Assembly (NCBI GenBank): GCA_050743265.1
Contig: JBOGEN010000016.1
Coordinates: 1-10,272 of the forward strand
Length of the DNA: 10,272 nt
Origin: JBOGEN01 sp050743265
GTDB lineage: Bacteria; Actinomycetota; Actinomycetes; JBOGEN01
Direction of reading: 5' to 3'
This document shows, piece by piece, positions 1 through 6,186 of the stretch. The position numbers were made by a program, and so were the translations under genes. The notes under the pieces were generated by a model, which searched no databases, was not told where the DNA came from, and was given only the letters and a program-made list of their open reading frames with translations. Position 1 is the stretch's first letter. Each line of letters opens with the position of its first letter.

Positions 1-1103
1 GCCCCACCCGCAGGCGCGGCAGGCGAGGCCCCAGGCTGGGCGTCCGCGGGCCCGGGTGGTGGCCCCGATGGAGCCGGGGCAGCACCGCCGGGGCGAGCTG
101 CCCCCGGTGCCGGGCGTCCAGGAACACCGGGGTGTGGAGCCGCCGGACGCCCGGGGAGCGGGGCCTGCCGCCCGTTGTGCCCCATCTGGGATGTGGCGTC
201 CTGCTGGACGAGCCACGGCGGGAGCAGCACGTACGCCGCGGTGCCGCCGAACGGGCGCGAGTCGAGGTGCACCCGGATGCCGTGCCGGTGCGCCAGCCGT
301 CCGACCACGTACAGGCCCATGTGGCGGGTCACCGACACGTCGAGCACCGGGGGAGCGCCGAGGCGCGCGTTCAGCTCGACGAGCCGCTCGGCGGGGATGC
401 CGATGCCGTTGTCCTCGACGGCGAGCACGACCGTGCCGTCGTCGAGCGCGCGCCCGCCGACAACCACCTGCTGGTGCTGCGGGGACCGCGACGTGGCGTT
501 GTCCAGCAGCTCGGCGAGCAGGTGGCTCACGTCGTCGGCCGCGAGGCCGGCCACGCGCATCTCCGGCAGCGTGGACACCTCGGCCCGGTAGTAGTCGGTG
601 ATCTCGGAGATGCCGGCGCGGACGACGTCCAGCAGCCGTGAGGGCTCGTGCCGCTGGGTGTCCGTCTCCTGGCCGGCCAGGACGAGCAGGTTCTCGCCGT
701 TGCGGCGCATCCGCGTGGCCAGGTGGTCGATGCGGAAGAGGGACTCCAGGAGGTCTGGGTCCTCTTCGCGTGCCTCCATCTCCTCCACCAGGCGCAGCAG
801 CGACTCGACAAGGGTGAGGTCACGCAGCGCAAGGCTGGCCAGCGCGGCAGGGAGCAGGTCCTGCGGGGGGCCGGGCGATGCCTCGGGGGCCTGTCCGCGG
901 GCGCGGTGCTCCTCGCGTCCCCCGCCGAACAGCCGGGCCAGTCCACGCCGACGTCGTTGCGGTCCGCGGCGGCGCGCCCCACCGGGGTCGTCCACGGCGT
1001 GGGCCGGCGTACTCGCGGCCGGCTGGACGAGCTGCGAACCGCGCTCGTCGGACTGCCTGACGGAAAAGCCTCTCGGCGGGGCGGAGGGGCTCGGCTGTGC
1101 CAC
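1..1103 (-). CDS. Soluble histidine kinase-like ATP-binding protein (3' end outside window)
   Basis: This is a GHKL/HATPase_c protein of the actinobacterial sensor-kinase type; 367 codons are visible with no stop before the left edge. The GTG start at 1103-1101 is chosen because GAGGTGA lies 5 nt upstream. Residues 1 to about 80 are polar and low in complexity, with no transmembrane or sensor domain. A dimerisation-like helical region follows (from about 84), containing DHLATRMRRNGENLLVLAG with His127. The N box has LLDNA (Asn202), the G1 box is DNGIGIP (231-237), and the G2 region is RHMGLYVVGRLA (Gly263). From about 303 to the edge the chain is Pro/Ala/Gly-rich. The ATPase and flanking helix resemble kinases of actinobacterial conservons (CvnA type), but the usual nitrate-sensing and HAMP parts are absent, so input probably comes from a partner protein. 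Whether His127 is phosphorylated is unknown; it could act only as an ATPase or anti-sigma-like kinase. Confidence 0.85.
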   Translation of the reverse strand, partial: MAQPSPSAPPRGFSVRQSDERGSQLVQPAASTPAHAVDDPGGARRRGPQRRRRGLARLFGGGREEHRARGQAPEASPGPPQDLLPAALASLALRDLTLVESLLRLVEEMEAREEDPDLLESLFRIDHLATRMRRNGENLLVLAGQETDTQRHEPSRLLDVVRAGISEITDYYRAEVSTLPEMRVAGLAADDVSHLLAELLDNATSRSPQHQQVVVGGRALDDGTVVLAVEDNGIGIPAERLVELNARLGAPPVLDVSVTRHMGLYVVGRLAHRHGIRVHLDSRPFGGTAAYVLLPPWLVQQDATSQMGHNGRQAPLPGRPAAPHPGVPGRPAPGAARPGGAAPAPSGPPPGPADAQPGASPAAPAGG

Positions 1104-1108
1104 GACGA

Positions 1109-1115
1109 TCACCTC
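1109..1115 (-). promoter_or_regulatory. Shine-Dalgarno site fixing the kinase start
   Basis: On the minus strand GAGGTGA is followed by 5 nt and GTG GCA CAG. Another in-frame GTG (1112-1110) lies inside this element and is therefore a less likely start. Confidence 0.6.
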
Positions 1116-1305
1116 GATACGCGACCTGGGTCGTCTCGGGCATGGGCGCGGGTCTTCCGCTGTCACACGACGTCCGCGACGCGACTGAGCCCCGTTCACC
1201 GTGCGACACCCGGCGCGCCCGCGCGGGCTCGCCGTCGTCGCGAAAGCCACTCGTGCGGGTCGTCGTCCTTGACGACCCGGCGGTGACGTTAGCAGCAGCG
1301 CCCGT

Positions 1306-1333
1306 GCACGCGATCACGGGCCGTGACGCGTGC
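1306..1333. repeat. Imperfect 13-bp inverted repeat (operator or hairpin)
   Basis: The left arm is GCACGCG (1306-1312), then unpaired A1313, then TCACGG (1314-1319). After central G1320 the right arm is CCGTGA (1321-1326) then CGCGTGC (1327-1333). All 13 arm positions are complementary. No T-run follows on either strand, so a terminator is unlikely; a dimeric repressor or activator site is the more natural reading. It lies 119 bp before the peptidase start and 202 bp before the kinase start. Confidence 0.55.
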
Positions 1334-1417
1334 GCCCGCACAGCGACAGTCGCCTGCCGACGGAGTAGACGACCTGCGGAGGGGACGACCCGCTGAGGGA
1401 CGTACGGCCATTTTCGG

Positions 1418-1453
1418 TGGACGGGACGCGCCAGGGTGGCAGGCTCGGGCTCG
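1418..1453 (+). promoter_or_regulatory. Possible leaderless promoter of the S66 peptidase gene
   Basis: TGGACG (1418-1423), a 16-nt spacer and CAGGCT (1440-1445) end 7 nt before the GTG at 1453. The A and final T most important in -10 elements are present. Transcription would begin at or one base before the start codon. A GGCAGG run 9 nt before the GTG could instead act as a weak Shine-Dalgarno site. Confidence 0.35.
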
Positions 1454-2504
1454 TGTCAGTGACATTCCCACCGCCGCTGAGGCGGGGCGACCGTGTCGGC
1501 GTGACCTCCCCGTCCAGCGGCGTCGAGGACGACCTGCGGGCGCGTCTCGCTGCGGGCATCCGCAGAGTGCAGGACTGCGGCTACGAGGTCGTCGTCGGGG
1601 ACTGCATGGACGGCAGCAGCCACATCAGCGCCCCGGCCACCGATCGGGCGCGAGAGCTGACGTGGATGCTGACGGACCCGGCATCCGGGCGGTCGTGCCT
1701 CCATGGGGTGGGGAGACGGCGATCGACCTGCTGCCGCTGCTCGACTGGGACGCGCTGCGGGAGGCGGAGCCGACGTGGCTCGTGGGCTACTCGGACATGT
1801 CCACGCTCATGGTGCCGCTGACGCTGCTGGCCGGCGTCGCCACGGTGCACGGCAACAACCTCATGGACACGGCGTACCGGCCGCCCGACGGCATGGTCTC
1901 GTGGCTGGACATCGTGCGGCTCGACCGCGGTGCCGCGTTCACCCAGACCTCTCCCGGGCGGTACGCGACCGGGTGGGACGACTACGTCAACGACCCCGAC
2001 GTACGGGACCTCACCCTGGACGCCCAGGGCCGCTGGACCCGCCTGGACGGCGACGGCGACGTGGACGTCTCCGGGCGGCTCCTCGGCGGGTGCATCGACA
2101 CGCTGTGCAACGTCGCGGGGACGCCCTTCTGCGACGTCGCGCGCTTCGCGGAGCGGGAAGCCCCGGAGGGGGTCATCGGGTACGTGGAGGCGGACGCCGC
2201 CGACGCCACGGCCACCTGCCGGCACCTGCACGGGATGCGGCTGGCCGGCTTCTTTACCGGAGCCACCGCCGTCCTCGTCGGACGCACGCGCGCGCCGGAC
2301 GTCGACACGCTCACGCAGCACGAGGCGGTGCTCGATGCGTTGGGCAGCCTCGACGTGCCGATCGTCGCGGAGGTCGAGTGCGGGCACGTCCCCCCGTTCA
2401 TGCCGCTCGTGAACGGTGCGCTGGCGCGGGTCGTCCTCACGGAGGACCACGCTGAGGTGACCCAGACGCTGTCTAGGCCGGCGGCAGGACCGTGGCGCCC
2501 GTGA
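1453..2504 (+). pseudogene. S66-family LD-carboxypeptidase (MccF-like), frameshifted
   Basis: Peptidase family S66 enzymes cut the L,D bond of muropeptide tetrapeptides during peptidoglycan recycling; the MccF branch cleaves peptidyl-nucleotide antibiotics of the microcin C type. The N-terminal part (PPPLRRGDRVGVTSPSSG onward) reads from 1453 to about 1677. The rest reads in another frame from 1680 to the TGA at 2502-2504. Restoring one C in the run 1677-1679 gives LTDPGIRAVVPPWGG and an intact protein of about 350 residues, normal for the family. In that product the triad is Ser114 in GYSDMS, Glu246 in GYVEAD and His312 in GHVPPF, close to MccF spacing (118/243/311). HGNNLMDTAY is another family signature. 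As written, translation stops at 1821 after about 122 residues. A sequencing error or a recent mutation both fit, since the downstream frame is otherwise well preserved. A GTG 1459 start is also possible. Confidence 0.85.
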
Positions 2505-2537
2505 GTACGCCTACCCGGGCTTTGTCATGATGTGGCG

Positions 2538-3050
2538 GTGCCCGCCGATCTGGACTTCCTCACGGTCAAGCGCGAGGTCATGGCGTCTGGACGGCCGAGC
2601 GACGGAGAAGACCTGCGGGGGATGCAGGCCGACTTCGATGTGTGGCTGCATGACTCGGACCGGCTGAACCTGGTCGAGGTGCGCACGACCGACGATCCGG
2701 CGTGCCTGCTCAGCGCGATCTGTCTCAACGCCCCCGGCGCGGGAGCGGACGAGGTCGAGTATGAGCTCGTCCGCATCTGGACCGAGCGGCTCTGCTACCA
2801 GTACCGGGAGTCCCACCGGACGACGACCAGCTCCGAGGCTGTCGAGCTTGACGCGGTGACACAGCTCGCTCCGGCCGGACTGTGGGTGACCGGGAGAGTG
2901 ACGGTCCGTCTCCTCCGGTCGCGACGCGGCGCCACGCAGCCCTCTCGCGCCGGCGCTCCCCAACCGGCCGACATCGCTGGCGGCCCCTCGGGGACATCGT
3001 CAACGGTGTCGCGCCCCGCCGACCCGGTCCTGCTCCCTGCTGGCGGCTGA
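2538..3050 (+). CDS. Conserved-looking protein of unknown function
   Basis: I do not recognise the family. The frame gives 170 residues from GTG 2538; GTG 2532 is an alternative. The first 120 or so residues look like a genuine soluble alpha/beta protein: strong G/C third positions, mixed charged and hydrophobic residues, and segments such as DFDVWLHDSDRLNLVEV, VEYELVRIWTERLCY and APAGLWVTGRVTV. There is no signal peptide or membrane segment. After roughly position 2900 third-position G/C bias weakens and the translation becomes Ser/Pro/Ala/Gly-rich, so the last 45 or so residues may be an acquired extension after loss of a stop or a small frameshift. It begins 33 bp after the peptidase stop. 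There is no clear Shine-Dalgarno site; CATGAT (2526-2531) lies 6 nt before GTG 2538, which would fit a leaderless transcript. Confidence 0.6.
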   Translation: MPADLDFLTVKREVMASGRPSDGEDLRGMQADFDVWLHDSDRLNLVEVRTTDDPACLLSAICLNAPGAGADEVEYELVRIWTERLCYQYRESHRTTTSSEAVELDAVTQLAPAGLWVTGRVTVRLLRSRRGATQPSRAGAPQPADIAGGPSGTSSTVSRPADPVLLPAGG

Positions 3051-3115
3051 CGCGAGCGGGGTTCACTCCGCGGACTGACACACTCCTCGTGACGAGTAGC
3101 GGCGCGCACACCAAA

Positions 3116-3153
3116 GGCCGTCGACCGCACACTGTCTCGCGCGGTCGACGGCC
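3116..3153 (-). terminator. Hairpin terminator downstream of glnA
   Basis: A perfect 13-bp inverted repeat has arms GGCCGTCGACCGC (3116-3128) and GCGGTCGACGGCC (3141-3153) around a 12-nt loop. On the minus strand the stem is followed by TTT, so it fits a factor-independent terminator for glnA, 75 nt after its stop. It also lies between convergent genes and could block read-through from the plus-strand gene ending at 3050. Confidence 0.75.
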
Positions 3154-3228
3154 TGGTCGCTGACGTCCCAGCGACGCCCCAGGAGGGGTGGCTGGTGGCC
3201 CTCGTCGCAGGTCCACCGGGTCGTTCGC

Positions 3229-4653
3229 TCAGATGTCGAAGTACAGCTCGAACTCGTGCGGGTGCGGGCGCAGCCGCAACGGGTCGATCTCCTGCGTGCG
3301 CTTGAAGTCGATCCACGTCTCGATGAGGTCCGGTGTGAAGACGCCGCCCTCGAGCAGGTACTCGTGGTCCGCCTCGAGCGCGGTGAGCACGCCCTCCAGC
3401 GACGCCGGCACCGTTGGCACGGCCGAGTGCTCGTCTGGCGGGAGCTCGTACAGGTCCTTGTCCACCGGGTCCGCGGGCTCGACCTTGTTGCGGATGCCGT
3501 CCATGCCGGCCATGAGCATCGCGGCGAACGCGAGGTACGGGTTGCAGGACGAGTCGGGGACGCGGAACTCGACGCGCTTGGCCTTCGCACTCTGGCCCGT
3601 GATCGGGATGCGGATGCAGGCGGACCTGTTGCGCTGCGAGTACACGAGGTTCACCGGCGCCTCGAAGCCGGGTACGAGCCGGTGGTACGAGTTCGTGGTC
3701 GGGTTCGTGAACGCCAGCAGGGACGGGGCGTGCTTGAGCAGGCCGCCGATGTAGTGCCGCGCCGTCTCGGACAGGCCCGCGTACCCGACCTCGTCGTAGA
3801 ACAGCGGTGCCCCGTCCTTCCAGAGGCTCTGGTGCGTGTGCATGCCCGAGCCGTTGTCGCCGAACAGCGGCTTCGGCATGAACGTGGCCGTCTTGTCGTT
3901 GCGCCACGCGACGTTCTTCACGACGTACTTGAACAGCATCACCTTGTCGGCGATGCGCAGCAGCGTGTCGAACGTGAAGTTGATCTCGGCCTGGCCGGCG
4001 GTGCCCACCTCGTGGTGCTGGCGCTCGACCTCGATGCCGACACCGTGCAGCTCGCGGCTCATCTCGGCGCGCAGGTCGGCGAAGTGGTCGTTCGGCGGGA
4101 CGGGGAAGTAGCCGCCCTTGTAGCGCGGCTTGTACCCGCGGTTGCCGCCCTCCTCCTCGCGGCCCGAGTTCCACGCACCCGCGACGGAGTCGATGTGGTA
4201 GTAGCCCTCGTGCTGGTTCGTCTCGAACCGCACGTCGTCGAAGACGTAGAACTCGGCCTCCGGGCCGAAGAACGCGGTGTCCGCGACACCCGTGCCACGC
4301 AGGTAGGCCTCGGCCTTGCGGGCGATGTTGCGCGGGTCGCGGCTGTACGCCTCGCCGGTGAGCGGGTCGTGGATGAAGCAGTTCAGCACGAGCGTCTTGT
4401 CACGGCGGAACGGGTCCACGACCGCAGTCGTCGGGTCGGGCATCAGCTTCATGTCCGACTCGTGGATCTGCTGGAACCCTCGGATCGAGGAGCCGTCGAA
4501 CATCAGCCCTTCCGTGAACACCTCGGCCCCGAACCCGGTGGCCGGGACGGTGAAGTGCTGCATGATGCCCGGCAAGTCGCAGAACCGGACGTCGACGAAC
4601 GCGACGTCCTCGTCGGCGATGTACCGCATCACCTCGTCAGCGGTCTGGAACAT
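3229..4653 (-). CDS. glnA: Glutamine synthetase, type I (class I-beta)
   Basis: The enzyme makes glutamine from glutamate, ammonia and ATP in the cytoplasm as a dodecamer and is the main entry of ammonia into metabolism. The protein has 474 residues, normal for bacterial GSI. The start MFQTADEVMRYI is fixed by GGAGG (4663-4659) 5 nt before the ATG; an in-frame extension to 4704 has no family match. Visible motifs include GLMFDGSSIRGF, FFGPEAEFYVFD, NGSGMHTHQSLWKDG, NRSACIRIP and VEFRVPD, which form the active site and metal and ATP sites. Tyr402 in DKDLYELPPDEHS corresponds to the tyrosine adenylylated by GlnE (Tyr397 in E. coli), marking the I-beta class and implying post-translational control. 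Upstream lies a GlnR-type box, so transcription is probably nitrogen-regulated. It is the glnA1 orthologue by position (M. tuberculosis Rv2220). Confidence 0.98.
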   Translation of the reverse strand: MFQTADEVMRYIADEDVAFVDVRFCDLPGIMQHFTVPATGFGAEVFTEGLMFDGSSIRGFQQIHESDMKLMPDPTTAVVDPFRRDKTLVLNCFIHDPLTGEAYSRDPRNIARKAEAYLRGTGVADTAFFGPEAEFYVFDDVRFETNQHEGYYHIDSVAGAWNSGREEEGGNRGYKPRYKGGYFPVPPNDHFADLRAEMSRELHGVGIEVERQHHEVGTAGQAEINFTFDTLLRIADKVMLFKYVVKNVAWRNDKTATFMPKPLFGDNGSGMHTHQSLWKDGAPLFYDEVGYAGLSETARHYIGGLLKHAPSLLAFTNPTTNSYHRLVPGFEAPVNLVYSQRNRSACIRIPITGQSAKAKRVEFRVPDSSCNPYLAFAAMLMAGMDGIRNKVEPADPVDKDLYELPPDEHSAVPTVPASLEGVLTALEADHEYLLEGGVFTPDLIETWIDFKRTQEIDPLRLRPHPHEFELYFDI

Positions 4654-4703
4654 CCATTCCTCCCTCGGCCCGGGGCGGTCCCGGACTCGCACGCGACCAG
4701 CCA

Positions 4704-4709
4704 ACCGTA
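4704..4709 (-). promoter_or_regulatory. Probable glnA -10 element
   Basis: TACGGT on the minus strand matches TANNNT. The predicted transcript would start near 4697, giving a leader of about 44 nt that contains the Shine-Dalgarno site. No good -35 hexamer sits 17 nt upstream (ACGCCC), as expected where an activator bound there takes over. A run of seven G (4711-4717) lies in the spacer. Confidence 0.5.
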
Positions 4710-4719
4710 CGGGGGGGCA

Positions 4720-4757
4720 GTTTCCCGGGCGTGTCCCGTGTGTTTCACCGGTGTTAC
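4720..4757 (-). promoter_or_regulatory. GlnR-type binding site upstream of glnA
   Basis: On the minus strand the bases read GTAAC-n6-GAAAC-n6-GACAC-n6-GAAAC, the complete a1-b1-a2-b2 arrangement described for GlnR of Streptomyces and mycobacteria (gTnAc-n6-GaAAc repeated, 22-bp period). It ends 10 bp before the probable -10 and covers the -35 region, a position suited to activation of glnA under nitrogen limitation. It also lies 52-90 bp upstream of the divergent RDD gene start. Confidence 0.8.
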
Positions 4758-4773
4758 GCAGGCCCCTGGGCGG

Positions 4774-4812
4774 CCGACCCGCACGCGTCCTCGCGGATAG
4801 CCTGGCGGCGTG
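4774..4812 (+). promoter_or_regulatory. Leaderless promoter of the RDD gene
   Basis: TAGCCT (4798-4803) lies exactly 6 nt before GTG 4810, so transcription should begin on the start codon. A weak -35-like CCGACC (4774-4779) lies 18 nt upstream. There is no Shine-Dalgarno site. The 15 bases TAGCCTGGCGGCGTG are nearly identical to those at the lipB start. Confidence 0.65.
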
Positions 4813-5286
4813 GATCGGCGCTGGATCGGATCATGGCTGTCCGGCCCCCGCGCGGCGGGCGTGGGGCAGCCGGACGCCCTCGGGTACGCGGGGGAGCGGC
4901 TCGGGCTGCCCGAGACGGGTCCGGGCGCGGCGGCCCCGGTCGGACGCCGGCTGGGGGCTCTGCTGCTGGACTGGGTCGCCTGCGTGGCCATAGTCCGCGG
5001 CCTCCTGGACGTGGACGCGTCCACCACTCTCGGCGTGCTGGCCGTCCCGGGTCTGCTCGCGCTGGAGTACCTGCTGCTTCTCCCCACCACCGGCTTCACC
5101 CTCGGCATGAGGATCACCCGGGTCCGGGTCGCCCGGGTCGCCGGGGCGGACGAGGGCCCGCCCGGGCTGGCCTCGGTCGTCGTACGCACGGCGCTGCTGC
5201 TGCTCGTCATCCCCGCGGTCGTCTACGACAGGGACCGCCGGGGGCTGCACGACAAGGCCGCCGGCACAGTGGTGCTGCGGGACTGA
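4810..5286 (+). CDS. RDD-family membrane protein
   Basis: A small integral membrane protein of 158 residues; the family's function is generally unknown, with transport or ion tolerance proposed for some members. A soluble N-terminus of about 44 residues precedes three hydrophobic segments at roughly 48-64, 73-93 and 122-139. The RDD signature residues are visible as VGRRLGALLLDW (Arg46/47, Asp54), TTGFTLGMRITRVRV after helix 2, and the closing YDRDRRGLHDKAAGT after helix 3. It is transcribed away from glnA and shares its intergenic region. The same neighbour (Rv2219A) lies next to glnA1 in M. tuberculosis. The GTG start is supported by the leaderless -10 element and by the absence of a Shine-Dalgarno site. 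The gene converges on the DUF4191 gene. Confidence 0.88.
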   Translation: MDRRWIGSWLSGPRAAGVGQPDALGYAGERLGLPETGPGAAAPVGRRLGALLLDWVACVAIVRGLLDVDASTTLGVLAVPGLLALEYLLLLPTTGFTLGMRITRVRVARVAGADEGPPGLASVVVRTALLLLVIPAVVYDRDRRGLHDKAAGTVVLRD

Positions 5287-5288
5287 GC

Positions 5289-5309
5289 GGCCCTCAGGCC
5301 TGGAGGGCC
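5289..5309. terminator. Hairpin between convergent RDD and DUF4191 genes
   Basis: GGCCCTC (5289-5295) pairs with GAGGGCC (5303-5309) around a 7-nt loop, starting 3 bp after the RDD stop. There is no T-run, so it would be an L-shaped, actinobacterial-style terminator at best; it may serve both strands. Confidence 0.4.
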
Positions 5310-5332
5310 TGGACGGCGCTGGACGCACATCA

Positions 5333-5344
5333 GCGACCGGTCGC
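5333..5344. repeat. 12-bp palindrome at the 3' end of the DUF4191 gene
   Basis: GCGACCGGTCGC is a perfect palindrome 2 bp beyond the DUF4191 stop. As RNA it would form only a short hairpin. Together with the hairpin at 5289-5309 it fills the 60-bp gap between convergent genes and may help terminate DUF4191 transcription. Confidence 0.35.
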
Positions 5345-5346
5345 GG

Positions 5347-6027
5347 TCAGCGGATGTTGGGCCCGCCCTTGGGCATGCGCATGCCCTTCGGCAGCGGGCC
5401 CTTGGGGATCGGGATGCTGGTCTGCCCGAGGGCGCGCAGCCTGTTGTTGACCTCGCGTACGTCGGCGGGCTTCAGGTTGCGCGGCAGCTTCATGAGGTGG
5501 CGCTGGAGCTTGCGCAGCTTGACCTGGCCCTCCTCGTCACCGGCGACGACCTCGTACACGGGGGCGTCCGGGGCGACGCGGGCGTGGCGCCGGCGCTCGG
5601 CCGCGAGCAGGTTCGTGACCCGGTTCGGCGCCCCCTCGCCGACGAGGACGATGCCCGGACGCCCGACGGCGCGGTGCACGATGTCCTGGTTCTTCGTGAC
5701 CGCGACCGGGCTGGTGACCGTCCAGCCGCGCCGCAGGGAGTTGAGCACCGCACCGGCCGCGCCGGGCTGGCCCTCCACCTGGCCGAACGCGGCGCGCTCC
5801 GCGCGGCGTCCGAACACGATCGTCACGGCGAGGAGAGCCATGGGGAGGCCGAGGACGCCGGCGTAGATCGGGTAACCGACAAGGAAGCCGACCCCGACGA
5901 AGACGGCGAGCACGGCGAGCGCGATCGCGAAGAGCAGCAGGCCGATGCGTGGATCGGCCTTCTTCGTCATCTGGTACGCAGCGCGGATCTGTGCCGCGCG
6001 GCCGCGGCGTCCTTCCTTACGGGCCAT
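5347..6027 (-). CDS. DUF4191 family membrane protein
   Basis: An actinobacterial protein of unknown function, 226 residues. A basic N-terminus (MARKEGRRGRAAQIRAAYQM) precedes two hydrophobic helices at about 28-50 and 53-73. A long cytosolic-looking domain follows, with a segment WTVTSPVAVTKNQDIVHRAVG and Arg/Lys-rich stretches, ending in a Pro/Gly/Lys-rich tail. These features match the DUF4191 family, found next to lipA in actinobacteria (Rv2219 in M. tuberculosis). The ATG at 6027 is preferred over in-frame extension to 6156: family members begin MARK or similar, and TATCCT lies 7 nt upstream with no Shine-Dalgarno site, indicating a leaderless transcript. The function is unknown; its position suggests, but does not show, a link to lipoylation or membrane proteins. 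Confidence 0.9.
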   Translation of the reverse strand: MARKEGRRGRAAQIRAAYQMTKKADPRIGLLLFAIALAVLAVFVGVGFLVGYPIYAGVLGLPMALLAVTIVFGRRAERAAFGQVEGQPGAAGAVLNSLRRGWTVTSPVAVTKNQDIVHRAVGRPGIVLVGEGAPNRVTNLLAAERRRHARVAPDAPVYEVVAGDEEGQVKLRKLQRHLMKLPRNLKPADVREVNNRLRALGQTSIPIPKGPLPKGMRMPKGGPNIR

Positions 6028-6040
6028 GCCCGGCAGGATA
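6025..6040 (-). promoter_or_regulatory. Leaderless promoter of the DUF4191 gene
   Basis: Minus strand TATCCT (6040-6035) lies 7 nt before the ATG; the bases read TATCCTGCCGGGCATG. No convincing -35 is visible. It gives DUF4191 its own transcript, apart from the lipB-lipA genes. Confidence 0.6.
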
Positions 6041-6139
6041 CGTGCCCCTGCGGGGAGGACGGAGGGGGCAGCCTCGGCCCTCGGTCCCGAGGACCACGGG
6101 GCTGCTGCCGTGCCCGTGAACAGGCGAGAGACGCGGCCG

Positions 6140-6159
6140 GTCACGAGGCCTGTCACGAG
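6140..6159. repeat. Short direct repeat GTCACGAG
   Basis: GTCACGAG occurs at 6140-6147 and 6152-6159, a 12-bp period, 113-132 bp upstream of the DUF4191 start. Two GTs with TCACGAG on one face of the helix could be a regulator site, but the copies are short and may be chance. Confidence 0.3.
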
Positions 6160-6186
6160 CTCGGGCGCGTGGGTCGGCCGCGTGGG

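Larger units (their letters stand above)
1104..1452. other. Divergent intergenic region between kinase and S66 peptidase genes
   Basis: I see no convincing gene in these 349 bases: the open frames present give Arg/Pro/Ser-rich translations of the kind produced by non-coding high-GC DNA. It must hold the kinase promoter, but I cannot place a good -35/-10 pair on the minus strand; TAACGT at 1292-1287 is the only modest -10 candidate. The notable content is an inverted repeat at 1306-1333 and a possible leaderless promoter for the peptidase, both listed separately. Confidence 0.6.

Noticed and set aside
1097..1396. Plus-strand open frame (99 codons) in the kinase-peptidase gap
   Set aside because: No Shine-Dalgarno site and an Arg/Ser/Pro-rich translation; it overlaps the inverted repeat and looks non-coding.
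1670..1685. Programmed -1 frameshifting in the S66 gene
   Set aside because: No X XXY YYZ slippery heptamer and no obvious stimulatory hairpin; a lost C in a short run explains it more simply.
3256..4800. Long plus-strand open frame (514 codons) across glnA
   Set aside because: It is antisense to a certain glnA; the translation is Arg/Val/His-rich with no recognisable domain, as expected from the opposite strand of G/C-rich genes.
6028..6156. In-frame upstream start for DUF4191
   Set aside because: The added residues have no family match and the -10 element lies inside them.
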